This document shows positions 10,550 through 24,300 of a stretch of DNA of 64,000 bases, one piece after another (within the stretch, counting starts at the first letter, position 1; each line of letters opens with the position of its first letter). Location: the NCBI GenBank assembly GCA_963995525.1, contig OZ023213.1, forward strand, positions 45,824,794 to 45,888,793, read 5' to 3'. Below the pieces are notes generated by a model, which ran no database searches, had not been told where the DNA came from, and saw only the letters and a list, made by a program, of their open reading frames with translations. The translations under genes were made by a program, and so were the position numbers. The DNA is from Escarpia spicata (taxonomy: Eukaryota > Annelida > Polychaeta > Sabellida > Siboglinidae).

Positions 10550-13500
10550 GTAAGTACTGCCTTCTCCCTTGTCTGTAAGTACTGCCTTCTCCCTTGTCTG
10601 TAAGTACTGCCTTCTCCCTTGTCTGTAAGTACTGCCTATATAATTTTGATAAACTATTAAATTATTGTTTGGTTTAACATGAAAATGTATAAGAAAGTTG
10701 CTGTAAAATGTACATAATTTTTTAATGAGCACTAAGTATGTTAATGGTTGCTCTGTTCACATGAATAATAATTATTGTTATTTTGATACGTGCTTGATAA
10801 TTGCAGTTGGTACTTTAAAAATGAAATTGGCATTTTTTGGTGGAATTGGTAATATGTAATTGATGTAGAATTTAAATTAAATTGATTTAATGTAACTGGC
10901 GCTAAGTATGTTTGCACTACATTAAACCGGTGGAGGGGGAGTTGTAAGCAGGCTCTTAACCAGGATTGTGAAATTTTCCAATTTATCTGTTCTCATTTTT
11001 TATTTACCCGTTATGCTCATGAAAAACCTCATTACACATACACTGGGTTATTAGTGAATATTCAGGGGGCTGAGGCTCTCTGAAAACCTCCAACTGCACC
11101 CCCCTGAAGCTTGCAAAATCCTAAGACTTCAAACTAAACTCTTGGGAAAATAAAACCTCATTATGGTCCCACACAGGATTTGAAGAAAAAAAACCTGTTT
11201 TGCGATTTTCCAAAAACCCGTTCCAAAAACAGGATAACAGGTCTGTGACTAACGGGCTGGTTATACACATGTACTGTTGCAGCTGATGTCACCTCCGATG
11301 TGAACTCTGACCTGCTGGAGCAGCAGCAGGCTCGGGAGCAGACGCGGCTCCTGGATCGCTTCAAGCAGCTGCGGGAGTGGCAGACACAGCAGCAAGAGCA
11401 GTTGATGAGACAGCAAGAGCAGCAGCTCGCTCAGTTCCACAGCGAGCAGGAGAAATTACAGCAGCTCATACTGAGGCAACGCAATGCACACTGGGGCTCC
11501 AACCCTCCACCCCCGCAACATAATGGTAGGTCTTTGGTATGACTAGTGAAGCTCCACTCGCCACCCTCACATCATAATGGTACATCTTTGGTATGTCCAG
11601 TGGGGCTCCAACCCTCCACCCCTGCAGCATAATGGTAGGTCGTTGATATGTCCAGTGGGGCTCCAACCCACCACCTATGCAACGTAATGGTATGTCCAGT
11701 GTGGCTCCAACCTTCCACCCCTGCAGCATAATGGTATGTCCTTGGTACGCCATGTGGTTCTCCAACCCTCCACCCCTACAGTATAATGGTAGATCTTTTG
11801 TATTTCCACTGTGTCTCCTACCCTCCACCCCACACATAATTGTAAGTTCATGGCATATCAATTGAGTTTCCAACCCACCACCCCAAAGCATAATGGTAGG
11901 TCCTTGGTACTTCCTGTGGGGCTCCAACCCTCCACCCCAACAGCATAATGGTAGGTCCTTTGCATGTCCATTGTATTTCCAACCCACCACCCCCGTATCA
12001 CATAGGTTGGTCCTTGGTATGGGAGAAAGTCTATACAAATAAGTTAAATTTTTTGATAACAATAAATGTATAATAAATAAAATAAAGTATCCCAAAAAAT
12101 ATTCAGTAATCTGCCAAACCCTTTGCTTTGATGTGCCATTGAGCTCTGGTTAATTATTTGACTCTTTGGTTGTAGGTTCTTTGAGAAACGGACGTCAGCA
12201 CGAATCTCCTCAGAAGACATCATCTCTGTCAAAGTTAGAGAGCCAACTGCCCCACGCCATTGCTGGCAGCGCTTTCACACTGGCACGTTGTCAACAAGAA
12301 ATCATCCAACAGATGGCGACACCTACAAAAAGTGTTAGTATCGATTGGCTAATAAATTGTTTCTGTACGAGAAATTATAGTAAGTGAGTACTTTTGTTAA
12401 AATTTTCAAAATAATTAAGCGTGACAGTGTAAACAGCCTTATTTTATAGTATATCAAGTAGACTGATTTTGTCGAAGTTTGACTGGATCTGTGAACTATG
12501 AACAATGATTTTACCAAACTTAAATCTAAGAAAATGTACAATGTATTAGCAGATAATATTGTGTTAGGCATGTTAGAAGTTGGAGTTGTTTTAAACGTAA
12601 TAAAAACTCACTATTAAGGTCGGCCATGGGACTGGGCCAAAGTGACCTGAATATCAAGGAGACCGTGTTAGCAGGAATAATAACCTGCTAATTACTTGGT
12701 TCAAGATTTTATTTTTAATTGTAATGTAACTTTAATTATTTATTTTATTTATTATTATTATTCATATTTTATTGTTGTGAATTGTATATTTTATTTTAAA
12801 CGGTACGAGTGTATTTGGTGATGGCCCATTGAAAATCACAATGTAACACAACATGTGACATGGTCACATCATTAAATAAGGCGTTTACTTGGATGCGATT
12901 GAAATATATTCGCAGTGATGTTGGTGGTGCACACATTCGACTGTTGAATAGTTGTTGATGGCATGTCTTCAGTTTAGCGCTGACAGAGTGTATTGTTACA
13001 GATGAGACGTCCAAGACGCCATTCCGTCTCCTCGCTGAGCACACAGGAGGACTTGAACGAGAGTTACGATGAGACCGCAGACACAGACCGCAACAACTGC
13101 AACACCCATGTCAACAGTGGCGACCCCTGGACGACAACGAATGCACCAACGCTGTCGAGCGGTCACGGTCGAACGACAATACCAGAAGAAATGGTTCACG
13201 CCTCCAGTCACGCTCTACGGCACCCTGGTCATGGTCCACTGCACACGCATCTAGATCTGTCGGTCACTGGTCACACTCTGTTGCCCATGGGCGGGTATAT
13301 GACAAACACAAATCACGTGACACATGACAGTGACGATGACAGCGAAGACTCGCAGGTCACCATTGATGAGAGCGTCGTATCCGTGAATAACGGTTGGCCG
13401 AGTGAGGGTAACGGTGTCAACGAGGTGGTGCAGTGCTCTATGGAGGACTGTATGACGAGAACGTCCGAAGGCACGAGAATGGACAACACAGACTGGTCAA

Positions 13501-15345
13501 GCCGTGCCGTAGCCACACAATACAACTCTCCCGGCCAGCTGCACCGACACCGTAACCATGACAGGATCATCCACCAACACCTTGACAGGGGGCAGCACGT
13601 GTTACGGGTGTCAGACGAAGGCACGAATACGGAACACCCTGATGACGTGCCAATGCGACGTCATGACATGAAGACGCACGGCGAGACGTCAGGTAGCGAG
13701 AGTGACGCGTCAACACGACGTGTCCTTTTCCCCGACTCAGCGACACGCCCCCATGACCACTCTCCCAGTGCTCGGCTGGCATTCCACCGGCCACAGTTCG
13801 ACAACTTCTCCGAGACCGGGTCGTATTCCCCGCCACGAGAACAACGGCCGGACAATAAAATGGATTCACGGGGGAGGGATCGCAACCCACCCACTGACAG
13901 GGATAAGTGGGTGCGGGAACATGACCCACATACCGACAGGGATGACAGGGCAAGATGGGAGAGAGAACATTACGCCTCCAGCTGCCGAGATGCTATAAGT
14001 GCAAGGGAATATAACTTTCCCAATAGCAGAGATGACCGGGCTAGCTGGAAAAGGGAACAAGACCCTCCTAACGATAGGGGTAAATGGAGGAGGGAACGTG
14101 ACCTTCCTACTACCAAGAAATATGACGCACGCCCTCTACATGACCGGGCTATATTCAACACATCTTTTAACAATGACACCCGTAGCGGTGGGGTGATGCC
14201 GCCTCAGTGGTCGACTGGTAAACCTGGATTGAGAGAAGAGAGGAGAATCACAGTGGACGACAATGAGTGGCAACCCATGTCACCCCCCAGGGTATGTGTG
14301 GTTTGTCATGTTATTTTTTCTAGCTACCGCAACTTCTGTCATCATCATGCACTATTTTAAAGGTGCCTCCTCAGTTCCATTCTATCGCTCGTCTCGTTTC
14401 AAATTCATTTTGTGAAAGAGCAAACCTACCTGCTACCTACTGCAATATGCTAGCTTATCTGTGTAACATTTTTGTGTAGTTCTTGTTTTGCTGAAACATT
14501 AATTCATGTTATTCTCAATAGTTGAATATTCATTTGAATGCATGATACAATTATGCATTTGTGTCTGTGTTGATGTTGTCAACATTCCATGTTCTCAAAA
14601 ACTATGTGGCCGACAAGTTCAGTGGTTTTACAATAATCCAATGACGGAGCAGATCCCACACGCATCGTGAAAAATTGCCACAAAATGTGTATCACCATTC
14701 TGTATTTTCCCTTAGAATTAAATACGTTTAATTCCAGTCACAATTCTATCCCATTAGTTATGTCTCGAATATGAGATCCACTAACTGCGGGTAGCTCGTG
14801 AATTTGACACCATTAGAAAATAATTACTTAGTTATACCAATAAAAACATATAAAACAAAACATACATCATTTCAGCCATATGGTGGCTGGTTGACACCAT
14901 TTATCATTAGAAAATAAATTTATATAGTTATGCCACCTATTGAGTGGAACATAAGTGAATGCACATTGATGGTAAATTGTGGATGTCAGCTTAGTGGTCG
15001 ATGACTTGGCAATCACAACATGTTAGTTGAATCTGGTGGGTATTTGCTATCATTTTGGATAATTCCGGGTGGAGGTGGGTGGGGGTTTGAATCAATACAA
15101 TTTGCTTTACGTTTTTCTACACTATGCGATCTATAAGATCACCCATTATGAACAGTGCAATTCTGTGTTTTCCAGGTATCTGATGAACGGCCAATTCGCG
15201 GCACCCACAAGACTTTTGAGCAACTTCTTGAGGAGAAATTAAAGACTGCCATAGAACAGGATGGCAACAGTCTGGACAATGTGGGTGTCATATAATGGGA
15301 AAAATCTACACTACCCCAACACCCCATTTGCATTTTGCCCTTTTG

Positions 15346-15376
<31 letters not shown>

Positions 15377-18300
15377 CATATATATATATATATAGCAAAC
15401 AAATATTTTTGCCATATTTATATTGCTCACCAAACCCTTGGTGCTGTCATGCTGGAATTGTTTTGCTGTTTTAATAAGCAATGCTATCTTAGTTCTATTA
15501 GTATAGTATTGTATTCCCATCAAAATCATGATTCTTGTTCAGGAGAGCTTTTGGGATCCTCACTGTCTCTTCCTCAGTGTTCTGTGCTGCTCGTGTGTCA
15601 TGTGATCATGAACATAGTCACATGACAGCAGCTCCAAGAAAATTATGAAGGGACTATGAAAGTTCCAAAGTTCCGTCGAACCAGAATCATGATTCAGAGA
15701 GGTAACCAGTAGGTAACTTACTTACTTTTTTTAATTAAAATAACAGATTCTGGGATCAACTTGCATGTTGTTAATTATAACAGTTTTTATTATATTACTG
15801 TCACTAAAAAAAGTTGAACACAAAATGTACAATTGACGTCCTGAATGGTTGATGTCATACTATACATGTATACAGAAACACATAATTCTATTACAAATAT
15901 GCCAAGAAACTTAAACTTTTATACCTTTGTGGATTGTCGTTTATCTTTTGGTGATGTTACTTCTGGCCCAGGAAAAGGGTAAGCGATTACCAACAACGAG
16001 AAACTTCCTGCGGCGAGGTAGTCGTCGACCGTACTGCGCATCCAAGGACAAGATGCGACAACAACGTCAGGCTGAAGAGATTCCAGTACATGTGCGCATT
16101 TCACTGTTATTAGCCAAATATTCATCCAGTGTAAATGATCAACTGGTAGTTCGTTAGCAGCTGTAGATGACTGTCTTGGTGGTTGGGTCAGAAACCAAGC
16201 AAGTAAGTTGTTAGTTCAGTATTATATGCCAGAGGGCGCTGTTTTCACACAAGGGACGGTTTCACAAAATGTTTGTAATGGTAACAGTTGTTCGCAGTGT
16301 TATGCATCGTGTTCTGTTGTTGTTCCAAACTATCCACTGATCACTTGAGGAAGGTTTACATAACTTGGAATAATTCATTGTGATACAGAAGTTTTGTAAT
16401 GGAGCAATAACCTCACTACTTGAGAATTTTGTTTACTGCCTTTGCTGTTAAATATAAACAGTCGTTCATATCATTGTAATGTTGCTAGATTTTTTTGAAC
16501 AGCCTGTTGTGTTATTTAGGTGCAGCCAATGGTGTCCGCACTTCTGGAAGTGGCACCATCTACCAGGGAAGCAAAGGAGCCTCGTCTTCTCGGTGAATCT
16601 CAGATCATAGATGGCCCGAACGTCAGAGATGAGCCAAGCCCCCCTAAATCAAAAACAACCGCCAGGGCTGATACACCACTTTCTGCTGAGAAGAAGTCAC
16701 CTCCGGTCACCCCACAAAAAAAGCCAGACAAAAAGAAGTCATCCTTGCCGAAAGCCATTTCACCAAAGCCAGTGTCACCAAAGTCGTCAGCGTCACCAAA
16801 GTCAGCGCCACCAAAGATTGCGCCGCCACAGAAGGAGGTCAGACAGAAGGTCAAGGAAGTGTCACCTCCCAAGGACAAAGGGCAAGAGAATGTGCTGACG
16901 GAGGTAGAGTGTTATACTAACTTTGTTTCATGCTAGTTGGTGTAGGATAATGGTTGGGCAGAATTGAGTGAAAGGAATTGAAGAATATCATTAAGATGTT
17001 GTGTCATTGTCACAGGCTATTGAAATGATCCCATTCTTTGTCATATCTTTTTAAACCTTTTCTCCTTAACAAACTTAAGGGTAGCCACTACTAAAAAATG
17101 CCCATATAACCAATATGCCATATCTCTGTTAATACTGAACATATAACCAGATTTGGAGCACTGATTAGAAAAATGAATGGTATATGATGTGTGAAATATG
17201 GGCACGTTTGGTTGTGTATTACCATGGCAATGAACGTTTCAAGTGAGATGGATTTTCAAATCCTTGATAATTATTCTGAGCTAACAACTGTATGTGTGAT
17301 CATGCAACTGTCACGAATCATTAGCTAGAATACTCCTTTGTGCAAGAAGGTGGTTTTGGACAAGGATATCTGACTTCAGTGACTGTTGTTCAGGTTTGAG
17401 CATTTTTCAAGACGTCATGAAAAAGCTCAAACCTAAAGTCCCATCTCACAACAGTCATTGCAGTCAAACTTCCTTGCCCAAAACCACATTATTGCACAAA
17501 GGAGTATTCTAGCTAATGATTCTTGACAACTGCATGATTACACATACAATTGTTAGCTCAGAATAATTTTCAAGGATGCATGCCCCTCTATCACACTAGA
17601 AATGTTGATTGTCATGGCACTGTACAAGCAAATGAGCCCACATTCCACATATCATGTACTATTCATTTAACTAATTAGAACTCCAAATTTGGCTAAGATA
17701 TGTTCAGTAGAGATATGGCCTATGGCCGTTTTCGGGTAGTGGCTACCCTTAAAATAACACCTTTCTCTATTACAGGCTTTTGAAATAATCCATTCTCCTT
17801 CACAAGCTTTTCAAACAATCCCTTTCTCTGTCACATGCTTTTAAAATAACCTCTTTCTCTGTCACAGGCTTTATAACAACTCCATTCTCCATCACAGGCT
17901 TTAAAATAATCCTTCTTTGTGACATGCTTTTAAAATAACTACTTTCTCTGTCACGGGCTATAAAAATAATCCCATTGTTTTCCACATGCTTTTAAAATAA
18001 CCCCTTTCTCTGTGACAGGCTTTATAACAACTCCATTCTCCATCACAGGCTTTAAAATAATCCTTCTCTGTGACAGGCTTTTAAAATAACCCCTTTCTCT
18101 GTGACAGGCATTTGAGCAGGACGAACTGGATGAGTTTGAATTACTGGAACAGTTCGCTGAAGATGATGCATCATTTCTTAGCAGTGTGTCGGCCGTCAAC
18201 AAAGTACTGCAACAGAAGAAGGTGACCAGTCTACATCTGTAGTCTTCTTTCTAAACTAGCACTGCTTTAAACTGTCATCCCTCTAAACTGTCATCTTTCT

Positions 18301-21300
18301 AAACTGTCATCCGTCTAAGCTGTTGCTGTTTTGAACTGTTATTGCTCTAAACGGTTGTCCATTAAAATTGTCATCCCTCTAAACTAAACTGTCATATCTA
18401 AACTGTCATCTCTCTAAACTGTCATCGCTCGAAACTCATATCTCCAAACTCTCATCTCTCTAAACTGTCATTGCTCTAAACTGTTATCCCTCTAAACTGT
18501 CATTATTCTAAACTGCCATCTGTCTAAACTGACGCTGCTCTAAATTGTCATTGCTTTAAACTGTCATCTCTCTAAACTGTCATCTATCTAAACTGTCATT
18601 GCTCTAAACTGTCATCCCTTTAAACTAGCATTATTCTAAACTGCCATCTCTCTAAATTGACGCTGCTCTAAACTGTCATTGCTTTAAACTGTCATCTCTC
18701 TAAACTGTCATCACTCTAAACTGTCAACTATCTAAACTGTCATCACCTTAAACCATCATCCTCTAAACTGTTGTCCTTCTAAACGGTCATCTCCTAACTG
18801 TCATCTCTCTAAACTGTCATCTTTCTAAACTCATCGCTTCAAACTCTCATCTCCAAACTGTTATTGCACAAAATTGTCATTGCCTTTAACTGTCATCACT
18901 CTAAATTGTCACTGCTCTATACTGTAATGTTTCCAAATTGCTTCCCTCTAAAATGTCAACTTTGACTGTCGTCTTCCTGTCATCTCTCTAAAAGTTAATC
19001 TTTGTCATCTCTGTCACCTCTCAGTAAACTGTTATATCAATGAATTGTAAAATTATCTTAAAACTATCATCTCTGTAATCTGTCATGTTTATTTAACTGC
19101 CATTTCTAGTTGTAAATACAAGAAGGAAACTCAGTTCATGAATTATGTGTGATACTTCAAGATACTTTAAGGCAACAGGCTCCTCATGAAATGTCATATT
19201 TTAATTAACTGTCACATCTTAAAAACTACTTGTTCCATTGTGACCAAATTTGCAGTGTCTTAAGTCTACATGACAAGAGTGTCAGATATTAAATACTAAT
19301 AAATTTGCATAATGGTAACTATGGTAACCAGATAATTCTTGGAAATTTTGATGGGGGTGGTTTTGTGGAAAATGGAAATTTATATATTTCCTTTTTTTTT
19401 TATATTCTAGCAAACAGTGTACTAAGTTGGGCAATGAAGTAGTTTGGCTGAAAACAGAGTAATATTATTGATAAAAAAATAATTTTAAATATTGTATGTT
19501 TAAAAAATTATAAACAACTATTAACAATTACATTTTTACCAAAAGTTTTACTCTTTATTCAACCAAACTATTTCATAACAAAAACGAAAATATATGAATT
19601 CAATTTTCCTTACGACTATCCACAAAACCACCCCTATCAGAATTTCCAAGAATGATCTGGTTACCATGGTTACCATTGTTCAAATTAACTAGTATTCAAT
19701 ATATTGCATTCTTTTCATATAGACTTTATACATTGCAAATTTGGTCACAAGTGAACAAGTAGTTTTAAAGATGTGACAGTTAATTAACATATGACATTTC
19801 ACAAGAAGCCTGGCACTTTTTACCTAACCGGACCAGGTCAGACCGACATCGACTATGTCTGACTACAATCGACATAGTGGAAAGCTGTCAAGTTTTCATA
19901 ATTATGACATCATGCCGGCTTTGAGTATGTCTCAGTCGGTGTCGGTCAGTGTAGTATATACACAGAAGTAGAGGGAGTCTGGTCGGGTCGGGTCTGGTTT
20001 GGTCGGGTTGGGTCAGGCGAAAAGTGCCAGTGTATCTTGACCTTGACACATATTATTATGTCGAGAGTTTCACGAAGCTGTAGGTCGGATGTTACTGTGA
20101 TTTTTCACTTTCTAGCGTTGCTTTCTGTGTTGTGTTGTAGGCTACGCACGAACAAACAAACCAGCAGACACATCCACAGTTGTGAGTACTGCTGGCTTGC
20201 TGCAGATTATAACATGTCATTGCCCCCAAGTCCATGAAATGTGACAATGACACAACTCAAAGTTGACACATAACCACAATTCTGAAAACTTGATAGGCTG
20301 ATGTTAAAAGACAACTGCGATTACATAAAAAATGGACGGAGACAACTTTTTTTAGAAGCTAACATTTAATAGTAATAGTGCATTTTTATTTGGTAGCTTA
20401 TACAGTCGAACATCGTTTTACAGTCACCTCAGTAATACAACCACCTCACAAGTAAGGTCACCCTGGGACTGTCCTGAATTTTTCCCGTAACAGTAAAGTG
20501 TAGGAAATCAGTTCCGCTAATAAGGTCACCTCCCTATTTAGGTCACTTTAGCCCAGTCCAGAGGGTGACCTTCATAATGAGGTCCCACTGTATATATATA
20601 TTTTATGGTTCAGAGTTTCTGCTGTTTATATATTTGGTAATAATATATTTTTAGTGAAACCTCACTGTTAGGTTCAGCCTTGAGACTGGACCAAAGTGAG
20701 TTGGGATTATAGTTAGTGTGAATGAATGGTGTGCTTGGTTAGTACGGTACAGTGCATAAGGTCTACTGTGATTACAGTAGTAATGCTGTTGTTTTATATA
20801 ACTATAACAAAACTGCTAATGTTGTATATGCCGAAATGTGGGCTCTGTCAACCTGAGGTACAGGAGACTAGTATGGGCTCAGTCACAGGCCTGGCCTTGG
20901 GATGTAGAGCCCACATTTCTCTCTCTTTAACTTAATCTCTTTAATAAACGTTATTCATTTGGCCTTCTTTCATCACTATTCATGACTTGTGTTGGTGCTT
21001 GCATAAATATATTTTATGGTTCAGAGTTTCTGCTGTTTATATATTTAGTAATAATAATATATTTTTAGTGAAACCTCACTGTTAGGATCAGCCTCAAGAC
21101 TGGACCAAGGTGACTTGAATAGCGAGGTGACTGTATTAGTGAAACCTCACTGTTGGGATCAGCCTCGAGACTGGACCAAAGTGACTTGAATAGCGAGGTG
21201 GCTGTATTAGTGAGACTAATTTCATTTACTTGACTATTACAGAGATAATTTGCGACTGTCCTAGGGTGAACATAATTGCTCTATTACTGAGCTGACCATG

Positions 21301-24300
21301 AAATGATGTTTGGATGCAACGACGTGTAATGTTATTGTTGCCAATAGACATGCTGTGTACGCAAGTGCAAGGCTTGGGTGCAGGGACTTAGATTGTAAAA
21401 ATCATGTTGTATTGACTATTTGTCTACATTGTTAAGAAGGTTTATATGATTATGACATCAGGCTCAAATTCGAGAGCAAAACAAAAGCCGCTCAAATGAG
21501 AAATGTGGCGCCATCTTACAGCTAATAGTACAAGTAACTGTTATTTAGAAAGTGTCCGAAAGGTGGTGCAAACCGCTGTAATACTGTATTAATCATTTTT
21601 AAAGCACACGTTCACAAAAATCTGTTTTCATGCATCGTTTCATGGGAGTGTGTGTATTTGGCAGTGTGCGTCTATTGGGGACAATACAGTATTAATATAT
21701 TTCCACATTTCCAGGATGTCCAGATTCTCAACAGCAGACTCACTCAAGCAGGCGAGTAAAAAGTCAAGCACATCAGGAGATTACGACAATGTGTCGTACT
21801 TCACACAGGCCAGCATCGACGCTGCAGCGGGGGCGAAACCTGGAACTAAACAGGTGCGAAAGGTCGCCCGGTTGGACCGACGCACTGAGCCGAGTGAGAA
21901 ACACAAGTCAGTGCTGTATTTCGGTAAAGCCCCTGTCGTCATGGAGACGAAGGGTACGTGCACCTCCATACAAGAGGAACTGGGGGTTGTGTCCGACTAT
22001 GAGAGTCCCGTGGAAATTGACGTCGAGGAAGGTAAAAATTCCGACATGAATTTTGCTGATGATGGAAAGTCATGGGACACGATTTATGAAACAGAGGCGG
22101 TGACGCAGACAAGTGACCCGAAGTTGTCACCAAGGGAGAGAAGGAGGCAGCAGAAGGGTCCGTCTCCACCACCAACGTCGGTGCTCGTCACTAAACTCTT
22201 CCCAGACTTGAAGGCTAAGGGAGAAACAAGGAGTCAGGAAAAAGAACAGGTATGACTACCTTGGTGTCTGATGGGGAATATTTTTGGCATTCTATGTATA
22301 ATGTGGCTTGAGGAATATTTTATTTTGTTTCATTTTAATAATGACAAAAAAGACACTAAAATAAATCTTGTGTTATTGATTCCCACAAAGGTTGAGCTGT
22401 GTTCATGTGTCATGTTTGTGCTCTCTGGTTTGTGTTTAGTTTGTGGGTTGTGATTTGTGGGATGTGGTAGTGTTTGTAGATTGTGTTTGTGATTTGATTT
22501 GGTGGTTTTGCGTTAAGTATGTAAGTTGTATTTGAACTTGTGAGCTGTGTATGGGTTGTGTGTTCTGTGGGTTGAGTCTGTGTGATATGGTCTGTGGGTT
22601 GTGTTCATGATATATGGACTGTTCTGTGGGTTGGGTCTGTGGGATATGTTCTGTGGGTTGTGTTCATGATATATGGACTGTTCTGTGGGTTGGGTCTGTG
22701 GGATATGTTCTGTGGGTTGTGTTCATGATATATGGACTGTTCTGTGGGTTGGGTCTGTGGGATATGGTATGTGGGTTGTGTTCATGATATATGGACTGTT
22801 CTGTGGGTTGGGTCTGTGGGATATGGTCTGTGGGTTGTGTTCATGATATATGGACTGTTCTGTGGGTTGGGTCTGTGGGATATGGTCTGTGGGTTGTGTT
22901 CATGATATATGGACTGTTCTGTGGGTTGGGTCTGTGGGATATGGTCTGTGGGTTGTGTTCTTGATTTATGGACTGTTCTGTGGGTTGAGTCTGTGGGATA
23001 TGTTCTGTGGGTTGTGTTCATGATATATGGACTGTTCTGTGGGTTGGGTCTGTGGGATATGGTCTGTGGGTTGTGTTCATGATATATGGACTGTTCTGTG
23101 GGTTGGGTCTGTGGGATATGGTCTGTGGGTTGTGTTCATGATATATGGACTGTTCTGTGGGTTGGGTCTGTGGGATATGTTCTGTGGGTTGTGTTCATGA
23201 TATATGGACTGTTCTGTGGGTTGAGTCTGTGGGATATGTTCTGTGGGTTGTGTTCATGATATATGGACTGTTCTGTGGGTTGAGTCTGTGGGATATGTTC
23301 TGTGGGTTGTGTTCATGATATATGGACTGTTCTGTGGGTTGGGTCTGTGGGATATGGTCTGTGGGTTGTGTTCATGATATATGGACTGTTCTGTGGGTTG
23401 GGTCTGTGGGATATGTTCTGTGGGTTGTGTTCATGATATATGGACTGTTCTGTGGGTTGGGTCTGTGGGATATGGTCTGTGGGTTGTGTTCATGATATAT
23501 GGACTGTTCTGTGGGTTGGGTCTGTGGGATATGTTCTGTGGGTTGTGTTCATGATATATGGACTGTTCTGTGGGTTGGGTCTGTGGGATATGGTCTGTGG
23601 GTTGTGTTCTTGATATATGGACTGTTCTGTGGGTTGGGTCTGTGGGATATGGTCTGTGGGTTGTGTTCATGATATATGGACTGTTCTGTGGGTTGAGTCT
23701 GTGGGATATGGTCTGTGGGTTGTATTCATGATCTGAACATTGTGGCCTGTGTTTGTGATCTATGGGTTATGTTTGTATTTATGGGCTGTGTTTGTGTGAT
23801 ATAATGTTGGTTGTGTTCATGACTTTATTGTTGTGATATGTGGGTAGTGTTTGTATCTGTGGTTTGTGTTTGTATTCTGTGGGTTGTTTTTGTTTTTATG
23901 GGCTGTCTGTGATTATGTTGGTTGTGCTCTGAGTGTTCTGTTTATGATCTGAGGATTGTGTTTGTGATCTGAGGATTGTGTCTGTGATCTGAGGATTGTG
24001 TTTGTGTTCTGACGATTGTGTTTATGATCTGCGGATTGTGTCTGTAATCTGACGATTGTGTTTGTGATCTGAGGATTGTGTTTGTGATCTGAAGATTGTG
24101 TTTGTGTTCTGAGGATTGTGTTTGTGACCTGAGGATTGTGTTTGTGATCTGAAGATTGTGTTTATGTTCTGAGGATTGTGTTTGAAATCGGAGGATTGTG
24201 TTTGTGTACTGGGATTGTGTTTGTGATCTGAGGATTGTGTTAGTGTTCTAGTGATTGTGTGTTTGTGTACTGGGGATTGCATTTGTGATCTGAGGATTCT

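Noticed and set aside
11466..12095. 209-residue minus-strand frame with repeated WGGGLE phrases
   Set aside because: It is the antisense of the ~55-bp array starting in CENPJ exon 2; no splice or domain support.
13313..14179. Minus-strand frames of 70-130 residues opposite CENPJ exon 4
   Set aside because: Shadows of a long CpG-rich coding exon; no independent splice sites or domain.
22782..23670. [23 protein letters not shown] minus-strand frames
   Set aside because: Translations of the 59-bp intronic array.
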